Source: Phoronis australis
Lineage: Eukaryota > Phoronida > Phoronidae
Assembly (NCBI GenBank): GCA_002633005.1
Contig: NMRA01000090.1
Location: forward strand, 693,715 to 757,714
Direction: 5' to 3'
DNA: 64,000 bases
The notes below the pieces were generated by a model, which had not been told where the DNA came from, made no database searches, and saw only the letters and a program-made list of their open reading frames with translations. The translations under genes and the position numbers were made by a program. The first letter of the stretch is position 1. Each line of letters opens with the position of its first letter. Shown one piece after another: positions 33,367 to 45,639 of the stretch.

Positions 33367-35845
33367 AGTTGCTTTGTTTGCTTCGGAACTGTATGTTTAA
33401 AACTGACCGGGAGTCATTCCACTGCAGTCTACATGACACCAACAGACCGTACCTAAATTGAGTTTTTGCGGGTTGCATCGGCAGTATGGCAGACCAAAAC
33501 ACGGAATTTCAAGACACCTAATTGTAGATTTATTAGTTTAGAATAATAGTTAACAAACGCAAATAATGCAGACTCGGCTGTAATTCAAATATGACCCTCT
33601 TATACTGATTTCTTTCCATCAATGAGGTGCGCCAAAAAGTAAAAATAATGTATAAAATACATGTACATGCAGCATACAAAGTTTGACAATCAAACTAATT
33701 CCGACTCTGTGGCCTCGACTCGGCGCTAAATCGTCATTACTTAGTTACGCAACACATTTATTTGCAGGCTTCCTCGAAGACAAGAGCAGCTACTAAAGAA
33801 TTTAAATTTCCTCTCGAAAGGTGTGGGCTTTAAACAACCAACATCGTATCGAACGGAGGATAGGCCTAGTTGGCTTAACTGAAATCTCGTGCTGAGCGAA
33901 TCCAATGGCCCATGTACCAACGTAGCTAATGTACAGCTGTGTCTATGTGCCTCATCGTTTGACCGCCAGAGGGAGGGATGGGTGATTGACGAACTACAGT
34001 ATGCTGTAGTCGTGGTCAGCGATGAGTTTTATAATACATTCTTGACCTAAAGCCGCCCAGAATATGGATAGAGTATTTCCATGCGTAGCTAAACAATAGG
34101 CGTGCATTTGGTTGGCCTAATAAGCTTTCTAAAATACGTTACGTGTGCGCATATGTTTGTTTTATTGACTGATAGGATTGGAGTTGAAATTTGTTTTGGT
34201 CTATGTTAGCTCAGTCTGTGAGTGGAACAGTCAGTCTGTCCGTGTGTATGTATAGGAGGAGAGCCAGAGATTCGTTTTAGTTGGAAGCGTGTTTTGACAA
34301 GATCGGCTAGCATCAGCATTTGTTTTCGACAATAAAGGACACTATTCCTCAGATTTTGCACAAGAATTCGTTTCGACCTTGCATTTTAGGTTTTAGAATC
34401 CAGTAGTGCTTAAAACCCCCACATCTATGTGAAAAACAGCAAAAAACAATAGCACCAGTCGATCATCTGCCAAGTTGAAACATTCGCAAAAACTATCCGA
34501 CGATATAGCCCATAAGCACATTCCACATTTTCAATGCCGCGCCCTCTGGTGCCATGGTTCACCGGAGTAACATTTTTGCATTGTCCCAGATGTTAATGAT
34601 AGCTTGTAAACGTAGTGATGGCAGGTGCCGGCGGATTTTACTTGCAGCGTGCTTGGATGTTTTAATGACAACAAGAAACAGCGGCATATGAAGTAATACG
34701 AGCTCCCGAAAAATCCAGAGGCTAGAAAGTTATGAGTTAAAAACATTGGCAGAGCTGGTAATAAGGGCAAGTTTAGTGATATCGCGATGCGTATAAATTT
34801 GGGTCTTTAAGTTGTGTATCCTCATATCAGAAGTGTGCCATAGGCAATGCCGTTAAGGATTGGTCAGGTTTATTATTGGGGGTGTATGCAAAAACTTGTG
34901 CTTACCGTCTCCTGCCTTGGTCTTTTGGTGATCTAGTTCACAGAAGACGACTACGACGTTAAGGATGCCATATCTTATTAAAACCATGAATATTTTAATT
35001 TGTAGCAAGTAACACCTTGCAACTTCTTGGAGAACTATGTGTACAAGTATAATCAAGAAAAGAAGTAATTTTTAAATAAATCATGGTTTTAAAGACAACA
35101 TCACTACTGATACACTAAAGACATGTAATAATTCCAAATATTACCCAATCGTAATTTGATAGTAAAGGAAACAATGAATAAAAACTGTGCCAAGTTTCAT
35201 TAGGGTAACTAAAAAATATTACCATACTCAATTAAGTAAAAATAGTCTCGCAAAACGAGACTTTCGCACGATTGTAATGGTAACTGGTTCTCGGATGGTT
35301 TCCGGCACAATGGATGACCTGGGGTTGTTTGTGAATTGGCACTAATTCATTTTCAAAATTACAATTTAATGACACTATGCATCTTTAACATTTTTAAAAA
35401 GCGCGGATCTGAAGCAAAGCTGAGTACAAAATCATGTTTTTATCAAGCCATTACTGTCAGCAAGTTGGAGCAACATCTAGAAACGTGGTTTGGAAGACAT
35501 TAAATTTGAGTTAAGTGATTTGTTCTTTAACGATTGTCCTTTTGACCGATTTTCTAATGAACAACCTCACCCAAAAACCCGAAAATACAGCAGCATATCT
35601 ACAAAATTTATATGAAAGTACAAAATAGGCGGAAAGGGGTCGAAAAACTAAAGTACTAGTATATGCCTTGCAACAAGTTCAAGTTTCATGCCCTTTGGGC
35701 TTGCATTTCTACAGCGCAGCCAACGTTTGAGCTCTGCAACGGTGCACGCTTCAAAGGGCTTCTTTATGACAGTCTCTGGCACGTCTACTCCTGTCAAATT
35801 TGTTTTTCATCTTTGTTGACACAGTTCACGCACACCATGTACCCA
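33367..35845. other. Spacer without a recognised gene
   Basis: No motif or repeat pair recognised; frames on both strands are short. Confidence 0.45.
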
Positions 35846-35930
35846 CATTTGGTTGCTCGGGTCAATCCCAGAACGCAACGCTTTAATTCAACTACTTTCC
35901 GATACCCGCACTACGTTTCTGCATATGGGC
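35846..35930 (+). repeat. Repeat homologous to the foldback insertion site (empty site)
   Basis: ctcgggtcaatcccagaacg...ctttcc matches 10289-10330 and gcactacgtttctgcata matches 11352-11376, without the 1-kb foldback element between them. It therefore resembles the pre-insertion state of the same repeat family. Confidence 0.6.
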
Positions 35931-35959
35931 AATTGGCTGATCTCGAGTTACGAATTTTT

Positions 35960-37459
35960 ATTGGTCGATAGATAAAACGTGGAATCGGGACAGTAAAACA
36001 TAACATGAGTCATCATTCATTGTGTTAAGTGTAAAACTTGGTCATGTGTTGTCACTCGTTATTCCCGAGGTTTTTGGTATATTAAAAAACGGCTAGGAGT
36101 TGAGCACGTTGCGGCTCTTTTCACTTTCGTGCAGAACATCAGAGAAGCGTGGATCTGGTACAGAAGTTCACGTGTTGGTACATGTAGGCATGATACACTG
36201 GAGCTGGGTGAATTAATACGTCACTTCCTATAAAGTTCTTTCTTCCATTTTCTTGTTTTGGAGATATTGAATTTACGATTGTGATATACAGTGCTACACA
36301 GGAAGGTCTAATAATGCCGACAATGTAGTCACTTGTCAAAACAAGGTGGTTTCAAGCACTTTAAGTCAGATTGGTTCAAGCAATATCATTAATTACCTGT
36401 ATGTCACACAGAGCTTGGTCGGCCAAAATGACGTGCAATATGGATGAGTACATGTAGACACGTATTACCACTAGAATATTTATTTTAATTACTTCAAGGA
36501 TTGGACCCATTCACTCGGAAGTGGTCACGTGGCCATATACTGTTATCTGTGCGTGCGCAGATAGTAGCGTACCGCAGATGTATAATTAGGATATATATAT
36601 TTAAAAGAAATAGAAAAAATGAAATGCGTTTCAATGCCCACTGATTCGACTCGTTCAACCCTCAAAGTAGGAATGCATGGCTTCAGGAACCGAGCTAATC
36701 CGTGGGCACTGTATGGCTCAATTTGAGATGTAGCGATGACTTAAGGAACGGAATTAAACCATGCACAACGTGTGATACTCTGTGATTGTTCGTCGCACTC
36801 CCTTCGAGTAAAAATATTCGGGCTTGGCTTTTGTGACACTTAATGCATGCAATGGCCATACTCTATGTTTACGTTAATGCAGATTTGCTTCCTTGACAAA
36901 AATTCTAAAACTTGTGTTTCCTGGTAGATTTTTGTAATGACACGTGCTTTCATAGTTGTTCGAGTATGATCTATCATGATGGTGAATACACGGAGTATCA
37001 TTGTTGTTATAAACTTGACTATTTGTTTACCTCGTTTAATAAATTCAGCACCAGTGTTTCATTCCATTACGTGGCAATGACAGTGCTGCCCTGAATGTAA
37101 GTGTTCTCTCCGCTTAGACATGAAGATATAAGGGTTATTTTCTATAATACATGTTAAATCAATGCACTGTCAAGCTATTTTAATGTAAGCAAGAATAAAA
37201 TAAAACAGTTCATTTGTCATGCTTTGTTTGCTAAGTGCATTGGTTTACAATGCACCTGAATTTTGTCAACAGGAATTATAGAGCCAGGTTAGGTCTCGCA
37301 AATTGTACTCACCACGTAAATTCTTCACTTATGAAAAGGAAATACTGAATTCAACCCCGAAATTAACTTTCCCAGCTCACCAACCAATTACTTGTCATAT
37401 TAGTTGCCGCCAAATGGCTAGCAAAAGCTACTCAGCTCGGCGAACGTATTCGCATGATT
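35960..37459. other. Spacer without a recognised gene
   Basis: No coding motif recognised. The Cys-containing frame at 36912-37094 lacks splice or signal-peptide support. Confidence 0.45.
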
Positions 37460-37657
37460 TTACGAGGTCTTGTGAGACCTCGTTTGTCCCACTAGGCCAC
37501 ACTGCTAAAGCTTTGAGTCAGGTTTCCAGCTCCTCAGCTCGGTTTTATCCATACATTAATAAAGCATAAAAATGGTTCCAGGTGATCAGTGCAATGGGCC
37601 CACATGCGAGGCCTGCGCACGTCTGGTACAACGTGTATCAGGCCGCCTGCAATTATG
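37460..37657 (+). mobile_element. tRNA-derived SINE, copy 3 (5' altered)
   Basis: From gtcccactaggccacactgc onward it matches the other SINE copies through ccaggtgatcagtgcaatgg and gcctgcaattat. Upstream, the B-box region is replaced by a perfect hairpin (37462-37483: ACGAGGTCT, TGTG, AGACCTCGT). The internal promoter is therefore destroyed and the tRNA head is mostly missing. Confidence 0.8.
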
Positions 37658-40600
37658 TTTTATATATTGCTTTTCCCGCGAGAAACTTGCTCTATGGAAA
37701 GCTTCCATGAGTTGCATAAAAGTGGACAAAGTACAATCATGGATAATTTCGATCATTGCAAGAAACGAAAGATTTTAAATGGTCACGTGCGGTAAAGTGA
37801 AATCACTGAAGTTCTTCAAATGCAGTAAACGGTAAGTGAGGACTAGACACTAGAGGGGGTACTGCAAAATTACGTCTGCGAGCGTGAGCAGACTCGTGAA
37901 TTGCAACAACACTTATTCTACAAAGCAAACACAAATCAATCAGCAACAGCAAACCCAAAATCGACAGGGCTGGAGATATTTCATAGCTAATAATGGAAGA
38001 ATGAGACTCAAATAGCGATATAAATCACTGCACATATTTATAGTACATGAATCTCTCGTTTCACGTTCATTACTCTTTGTTTTCTTGTGTTGCTAAAACA
38101 TTTGTATGACTGTTTGGACAGTCCAATACATCTAAAAAACGAGGCTTTACAGGAGCAAGTCTGATTAACGAATAAAACCTTATGTAAAAGTGTACATGTA
38201 TGACTCGCAGGTACGCTCAAAGAAAGGATATTATATTATTTTAAAAACTAGATGAGTAATGGTTTCTTTCTAAACTCATACATTAGCTTCAACCGCTCAA
38301 TTGAACAAGAAAGTACATGTGTACAAGTACATGTATGTTTCTTCCAATTTTAAAAGCGTCCATCACGTAACGCCAGTGCAATTCGTCTTCAAATTCAGCT
38401 GGGTTCGCTTTTTTCACGAATCCATTATTTAAAAGTACTTTATATTCCAAGAACGCAGTTGTTGTAATTTTAAACAATTAGAAAATAAGTACATTACCTT
38501 AATTGAACTGTGCACATCTAAAAAACAAAATTGCAGACAATGTCTACGTAATTACATTAGTCGAGAGAGGACGTGAAACAGCGTAGACTTACTAACCTTT
38601 GATGAACAAGCCACAATTCAATGCCAGTGCTCACATGACACTCCAATTGTATGTAACGATCAGTACGGTGTAACAATGTTAAACACGATTTTGACTCTCA
38701 CCGCAAACTTAATTGTATAATTCACTATGGACAGGTCCAAACGGATTGGGTCGACATCTTGAGGATGGCCATGCAACAGGGCAGAGAGTGCTGGAGCTGC
38801 AAGGGGTAATGGAAATTAATTACACTAATGTAAATTCCCTTTATATAATTACAATTAAAGTTTCATCACGTAAAAATCTCTTTCTTTCCAATTTCCTGAT
38901 TTTTCCGTTATTAACTGGATGCAACCTGTCGCCGAACACACATAGGCGCAAAAACTGCCACTAGAAGGCGCCACAGTAATCCAAGTCGTTTGAAAATCGT
39001 CGTTTTTACAGTAGAAACATTAACGCCAATTTTTCAAAATCATCCTTGGAGCACAGGCGTCTTCAGCTTTTGATCGTCCCCAATACACAATATATAATAC
39101 TACAAGCTATGACACTCTCGACAAGGATGTCCATGGGTGCTTCACTTCAGCCGTCCATATCAAACGCAAAACTCAATAAATTTACACAAAACGGGGTTTC
39201 AACAAACCATTAGCAATTGTTCTAGTGGGAAAATGACAAGTCTCTGAAGCGCGCTCTATTGGACACATTTTTGTACGGTGTTACTAACACTCGACAGGCC
39301 CTGAAAGTAAAATCTGGAACAAAACTGTTAATTATATGACACTTATGTCTCAGTTTTCAATTGCTGAATACTATATCGTCTGCAACTCAGGCGCCGATTC
39401 CTCGGAAACTACAATATCAAATATTGAGGTTTTTTAACTATTTCCAAGAGATGTTACAAGTTCACTGCACAGTTGCCGTTGTTTTCATCTTTGTTTCCTC
39501 TTTTTAAGAAATAAACCTTTACTTTTAAAACTGTTTTTTTACAAGAGAAAACTTGCAACATAACGCGCAAGTACATACATATAGGATGTGATCCGCCATG
39601 TGAACATTCTGGGTCAAGTATTTAAAAATCTGCCGAAAAATGTAAGAAATTTCGGTCTCGGTCGATACGCAGAATGATGTCGAGTGGGATATTACTTCAT
39701 GTACGCCACTCTCGGTACGTTTTGTGTATATAAATTATGTTATTGATGGCAGGCTTTCACGACCCTGAATCTTCTGGAACTGACACAAAGCATCCCGCCT
39801 GTGAAAAGTTATTGTCATAACTTCGACAAAACATTTTCGGTATTTTGAATCCAATGGTGGGATACATTGTAAGCTACTATAAACAACGGTTACAATTTTA
39901 ACACAATACAAAAAGCATGTTAATTTTTTTCTCATGGTGTAAACTGTGTTACATATCAAGACAGGGACCATAGTTTTCAACAGGTCAGCATGTTTAAGTT
40001 CCAAATACATGTATTGAGTTGGGAAGAATTAAACACAAAGATATAATACTGAAAACCAAAGGTTATCAAAAATTATGATTTTTACTTAGCTCCTCTATTG
40101 GTGGACAAGAAAAAACAAGTTTTAAGCATTATGTTAGGAACACAGTCATGCAGTGTCATGAGTTTTTCGTTGTGAAACACATTCATCCATTTTGGAGTCC
40201 GCTTTTGGCACATTAACAGTGTGTTGGTCGTATTTAGTGAAAGAAACCAGACACCCGTGAACTCAGTCTTGTGTGATTCACACGGAAATTCAATTTATGT
40301 GTGAAGTCGTTCCAGGGCAGACATGGTGAGAACTTTGCCAGAGAGGAAGAGGCAGGTAATATAGTGGGATGTCTGTAAAGCAGTGGATGCCGAACTTTAA
40401 TGACGAAAACATTAGGCAGTACATTTTGACCCATATATTTCACGGAACACTGTAATTTAACATTGAATATGATAACTAACAGATTGTGATGAATGTTAGA
40501 ATCGTGAAAAAAAGTCTCCGGCACTACAGTGGGGTGTGAGTAAACTTGTGAAAGTCCAGTTAAGGTGCTTATAGAGAAGCCGTATACGACCACTTCCTGG

Positions 40601-40793
40601 GCTTAAGACAGGGTTGGTTTCTCACCGGAACATGAAATATGCATTGTCGTGGTGCTCTCCAAGCCGGAAAAGGGAAATACCTCTTGGCCAAATTTATGTG
40701 TGATTTATGGAATTGCGGGTGAGCATGCCAAAGCTACTGTGTGAAGTTAGCTGAGTTTGCCCACTTTACTCCTGGAAATTGTCTGACTAATAA
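37658..40793. other. Spacer without a recognised gene
   Basis: The minus-strand frames at 39735-40010 and 40234-40593 have no recognisable domain or splice context. No repeat pair recognised. Confidence 0.4.
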
Positions 40794-41012
40794 ATATATT
40801 GTCAAAACAAAGCCTTCGACGCGTTTCGCATTGCATGTGGTGCGCTACATAGTAAACTTCTGGTATTGCATTCCAAACTATTTGGAGGACAGGCTGCTCT
40901 TACAGAAGATGAAGCGCTATTTGTACAACACGTAGGAACAATGCTAGAAATAGAAAATTCCCATCGACTACCTCGACCTGCGTCAAATGACGAAGGCATA
41001 GGCCTGCGTTGA
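40794..41012 (+). pseudogene. Possible Tigger/CENP-B-like transposase N-terminal fragment
   Basis: A 72-codon frame without ATG contains AFDAFRIACGALHSKLLVLH followed by FGGQAALTEDEALFVQHVGT and MLEIENSHRLPRP, ending at TGA 41010-41012. The pattern of a helix-turn-helix followed by G-x-x-x-x-LT-x-x-E-x-x-F/L-V-x-H-I/V resembles the region between the psq-type and CENP-B-type helix-turn-helix domains of Tigger/pogo transposases. The catalytic DDE region is absent. The match is by eye and tentative. Confidence 0.35.
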
Positions 41013-41338
41013 AAAAAACAGGACAGAAGAAGAAAGCGCCCTTCAAGAAATATATGCCTGGAAAAGATTGAGTGTACGGATATGCAAAGCACCACAACAC
41101 AACAAATGTGGAGTAATATCAACTGCGCGAGAGAAAAGGTTAGTCCTGCTATAACCAACGCATACTTTAGCACCTTGGAAGAAACACTGAATTGTGTCCC
41201 AGAAAAATACAGTGAATCCAACATTTACAATGAACCGGGACGGAAACACTCAATTTCCTGAAGAGCGTGTCATGAAAGTTAGATTCCACTTATATTTTCA
41301 GCATCACCTGCGAAACCATGTCTTCTCCTTGTAGAACT

Positions 41339-41435
41339 AAAATGACGAGCGTCTGTGCTAAAATATATTAAAATATCCCCACGTATCGAGCGATGCGCTC
41401 GTTCTCAAGGGTGTGCTACAGACGCTCGTCATTTT
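41339..41435. repeat. 97-bp inverted repeat (17-bp perfect arms)
   Basis: AAAATGACGAGCGTCTG (41339-41355) and its exact complement at 41419-41435 enclose a 63-base loop. Part of the loop and right arm (41358-41420) matches 48189-48260 in the opposite orientation (tatccccacgt...cgagcgat, then tcaagggtgtgctacagac), so this is a rearranged copy of a dispersed repeat. Confidence 0.65.
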
Positions 41436-42300
41436 TTACTAGTTTTACTATTTTACATTTTTATTTGTCGGTAACAACTGCACGGCGTTGCAACATCTAT
41501 TTGATTTCTACTCCGTGTGATGAGCTCTTAGACAGGAGTCGAAGGCATGCCCGATCACACCGTACACCGTTTGAGGATCGGTTTCAGGCCGTCATCATCA
41601 CATAAGCTATCACAAAACCCTCGAAAGATAGCTGTAATCAAAGGTTTTGTCTTCACACATTCATGGTAATGGACATTGGAAAATGTTCCAAGTTGTGTGC
41701 CTTCCAGCGAACGGCACACGCCGCACACAGTCACTAGATGTTGGCGATTACAGCTCTGTGAATAAAGTGTGGTGTAAGTCTATTCAGACAATGGAAGGCA
41801 TGGGGAACACGTGCGAAGTACTCTTTGCTACCAAAGAACCAGTTTCTTTTGAATTTAAGAAATTGTTGAGCCTCGTGGAAGACCGACTTCAGGACAATAG
41901 TCGCTACAGCTTCAGGACATGCGGATGAGAAGTTTTCAAATCACCCAGTACTGTTGTTAAGTTGTACTATTTGGCCCGTATTTAGTGGGCAGCCATTGTT
42001 ATTGCTGAGAAAGGTAGAGTTCAGTTTTAGGGGTGTTGTTTTGAAATGGTCAGTCTTAGTTGTATTGTACAAGTGTGTCACTTTTATTCAAGTTCGAGGT
42101 GGCTGTTACTCCAGAACCTAGTTTTCGTGATAATTTGAACCCCACACAGCTGTGAAACAGGCCGCGTTGGTTTATGCCCTGTTAGTCTGTGAATTCAAGA
42201 GAAACAGTGGGATAGGCAGCCCGTGTTACAGTGCCTCCGAAACAAGGTTGGGTGTCCCAACAAGCTTGGACAAGCTTGCTCAGCATAATTTTTCCAGACA
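41436..42300. other. Spacer without a recognised gene
   Basis: The 93-codon frame at 41647-41928 lacks an ATG, splice support and recognisable motifs. Confidence 0.4.
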
Positions 42301-43022
42301 ACATGAAAATTGCCAAGGTTAATCCTGTATTTAAAAAGGGGAACCGTTGTTTGTAGATAACTAGAGACCTATCTCTGTTCTTACTTGCTTTTCTAAGGTT
42401 TTTGAAAAACTTATTTATAATCAACTTTACGATTATTTTCAATCTAATGGCTTGCTACATCCTGCCCAGTACGGTTTTCATGGGGGGCACTAGACAGAAC
42501 TGGCTTTAGTTGAAATTATAGATAGAATTGTCAAGGCTATGGAAAATAATAAATTACCCCTGGTCATTCTAATTGATCTTTCCAAAGCTTTTGACTCTTT
42601 AAGTCATTCAATTTTACTCGACATCTTCTACAAACTCCTCGTTGCACTAAATCATTTGCTGAAGATTCAGTTCGCAATGCTCTATCTCATATCATTAATA
42701 ACCTTCCTGAAAGTGTCATAAATTATTTAAGGAACGTTTGTTTTGAAAGTTATGAGCTTGAGTGCACTATTCCCAACTGTTTTGTATGTAACAACTTCCG
42801 ATAATCTCTCCTAGTCTTTTTATAAGTAGTTTTAAATTTTATTATCACCTAATGTTGTAATTCTGATTATCTGTAACATTGTATTTTTTATTTTCTGGTG
42901 GCTCCGTAGTCAGCGGACCCTTTGGGTCCTTCACGGAGTCTCCATAAGCGTAAATTTGTATTAATTGTATTTTTTATCTTAACATGAATAAAGTGTATTA
43001 CTACTAATAATAATTATAATAA
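42301..43022 (+). mobile_element. CR1/Jockey-like LINE fragment with 3' stem-loop
   Basis: The translation gives VNPVFKKG, then a frameshifted RPISVLTCFSKVFEKL-like block, AQYGFHGGH, and LIDLSKAFDSLSHSILL, which are RT motifs of the CR1/Jockey group. The sequence then jumps to SFAEDSVRNALSHIINNL and a non-coding 3' end, so the catalytic palm is deleted. The 3' end carries a compound stem-loop: CTCCGT (42902-42907) pairs with ACGGAG (42933-42938) and GGACCC (42915-42920) with GGGTCC (42924-42929). It ends in AT-rich TAATAATAA-type sequence at 43022. Confidence 0.8.
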
Positions 43023-44449
43023 ACCAGGTAATATGGGAGGTAAATATGAGGGGAAATGAGTAACATCGAATGATGACGTTCCCTCGCAAGGAATATGAAC
43101 TAGAGAACGGAATGCTTGAAGCCAATGAGATTTGTGATAAGAGTTAGGCTGGAAAGCGAGTCAGCCAATGGCAGACAAGTATTGAGGCGTGTGGGATCTG
43201 CATAATAATGAAATAACATGTAGCCCGTATAGTAGCGTGATAGCAAGCAAATATGACCTACATCAATACATTTTGGTTTAAATTCAATATACGTCGTTCA
43301 TGCGTGATCTGAGGCTAGTACGTTATACTATACATGTAAATACGTTTTTGTTTGCTGTTTTCTGTTTTGTTTTGTAATTGCCTACTAAATGGAAATTCTC
43401 TTGTAAATTTAAACTTTACCATTCCATATTTATCATTTGATGGTTATGTAATGCAATGTCCTTACCAGGATATAATAAATAGCTTTCCGGGTAAACTGTT
43501 TTTCACTTTGTAATTGCTTTGTTCAAAAAAGATTTAATTAATTTTAAAAATGCAAGTTCGCAGTGGAATTGGGTCAAACGCAAAGTTGATCGGTGCCATT
43601 TAATAATGACAATAGATAAGAATTAGATACCAATTTGTAAAATACGAAGAAAAGTACTGCGAATATGGCAGGTGAACATCCATGTAAAGTAAGAAGTGAG
43701 CTTTGGCGCCTCCGTTCACTTACCGAGATAACGGGAGATCTATGAACTCATAAGCCTGTCTAGAAGGAAAAGATAATAAAAAGAATCAAGGAATTCTATG
43801 GAACACCTTTGACTGCACAGTAACAAATCACACTATGACAGCAAATGAACTTCAGTTGGCGTAATAAGAATGCAGTGAAGGCCATTGGTGACGGGGCCCT
43901 AAGAAATGGTGGGTAGCCTTTGTGGAAACTTTATATTGAACTGGTGGGTGAAGTCCTGGAGGGAGATGGAGGGTCGAGTGGGGAGCAAATTTATCTTAGA
44001 CTTAACTAGACATCCAGCAAAAACCGCAGCCCGAGTAGCCACCACCCGCCATCCCCCAAAATCACGATAGTGTGGCCAACGAGGAGTAAGGCTAACCTGG
44101 AAAACAAGCAGGTGGCGCCACCACCGTCACGCAGAAAGGAGCAGCGGACGACCGAAGAGCAGAGCCACAGTAAGTTCGAACAACGTAGAGTAGTATTTTT
44201 TCCAGCTTCGTCACGGACATACAGTCTCTGTGTCTTGGTATTTTTAGAATTTCAGATTTCCTTTAGCTGTAAGGTGAGTGTATTATATTACTTGAAGAAA
44301 TTACTTTGCGAGTATTTGTTTGCTTGCTTCTTTCAGTTTTTGGTCGCACAATTCAGGCTAAATTTCTTCTCTGATCGTCATAAAATTTACACACCAGAGG
44401 TCGAAGACACTTGTGCATTGGTCGAAAACTTAACTCTTTGAAGTTATGT
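43023..44449. other. Spacer without a recognised gene
   Basis: The 123-codon frame at 44070-44441 changes from basic/hydrophilic to hydrophobic AT-rich residues with no motif; I do not regard it as supported. Confidence 0.4.
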
Positions 44450-44715
44450 TTGAGTCTGAACTCAAAACGTCGAGTTTAGATTTGAATTTTTGAGTTTTTA
44501 CTCGCATTTATCTCTCATCACCCACTTGAGCTAGAAACGTATCGGCGTAAACCATAATTATTGTATTCAAGCAAGGAATAATATACACTTATCTTGAGTT
44601 TGCATTAAACAATGAGCTATACCTGGTATAGCTCATTGCATTAAAGTAGAACGGGAATTTTCAAAATAATGTTGAATTCAGTTTCAATTACAAAGATTAG
44701 AACCCGAACCAACAA
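44450..44715. mobile_element. MITE copy 2 (left-truncated; related to 8110-8502)
   Basis: Matches copy 1 from gaactcgaaatttcgagttt-type sequence through the right terminus tacaaagattagaacccgaa. The left terminal repeat is missing. It contains a 14-bp perfect palindrome with one central base at 44610-44638 that copy 1 lacks. Confidence 0.65.
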
Positions 44716-45084
44716 AACTCAAGGGTGCCATACTTTACGCTGATGTGTTCTTCAAGTTTAGTGCTGGTAGATAATTACATAGTTTACTGGCGGCGAAGAA
44801 AATGTTCTTCTACCAAATTTGATCTTGGTGAGTGCGACGCACAAGGCAGTTAACCTAGACCTGGCTTTCATGGCCTGAATATCGCAAACACATGTGATTT
44901 ATTTTGTGCATTTGTTGAATATATTTGATAATAGCTGAATTTTGAAATGGCCGCGCCATATTGAAATTCAGTATCCCGAAAGACGGCTATCATTTTTTGG
45001 TAGACAGGCGTTCGGTGACACCTACAGATTCCATGTACCTTAATGCAGACCGGAGATTTCAATCTACTGCTTTGAACACCGGCC

Positions 45085-45240
45085 TCCCGTTTAGTAACGG
45101 TAGGACCTCGCTAAAAAGCAAGACTTCGCGAGATTACGTGAGATATTGCCGTGCATTTTAAATGAGAACACGTGACTTTGACCAGGTTTTAGTTAGGTCC
45201 TAGCGTAGGTCCTAGCGTCTACTGAACGCACGCCAGTGCT
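45085..45240 (+). repeat. Dispersed repeat with GGTCCTAGCGTA doublets (copy 2)
   Basis: Aligns with the reverse complement of 10130-10292 across its length and ends 12 bp before the ATG of THAP fragment B. Confidence 0.75.
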
Positions 45241-45251
45241 GCGGTAGCATA

Positions 45252-45500
45252 ATGCCTTCGAATTTTCACTGCTGTGCGGTGAAGTGTGAAAAATGCCTTA
45301 CGAAAAAGGGTGACCTTTTGAAATACCAATGAATGAAGAAGGAACTCATTTTCCATACATTTCCTATAGCGAACAAGAATCCGAGACGAAGCCAATGGCA
45401 GCGGCTTATAAAACGGGAGAATTTAGATCACAGCCCGGGTGTTAAACAGTGGAATTCATTTCTCTACATTTCTAGCAACGGACCACTATGTAGTAATTGA
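45252..45500 (+). pseudogene. THAP zinc-finger domain fragment B (frameshifted)
   Basis: From ATG 45252 the frame reads MPSNFHCCAVKCEKCLTKKG and stops. In another frame from about 45339, KELIFHTFPIANKNPRRSQW is followed by QRLIKRENLDHS and VKQWNS, ending at 45500. Together these are the two halves of a THAP domain (Met, C-x3-C, F-x-x-F-P, Trp), separated by a frameshift. The final C-x2-H is not evident. It sits directly after repeat copy 2, as expected for the first coding exon of a transposon or a captured copy of one. Confidence 0.75.
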
Positions 45501-45639
45501 ATTTCTGTCTACCAAATCTGACTCAGGATCAAGCGTTAGTCACTTTTACGCTCCCATTACTATAGAAAGCGCCAATATGGAAAGTCTCCCATTGAAACTG
45601 TTTTGTTTCCCTGTTTTGTTACACTGATACTCCTCGCTT

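Noticed and set aside
44070-44441. 123-codon plus-strand frame with basic start
   Set aside because: It turns into AT-driven hydrophobic sequence; no homology, splice or promoter support.
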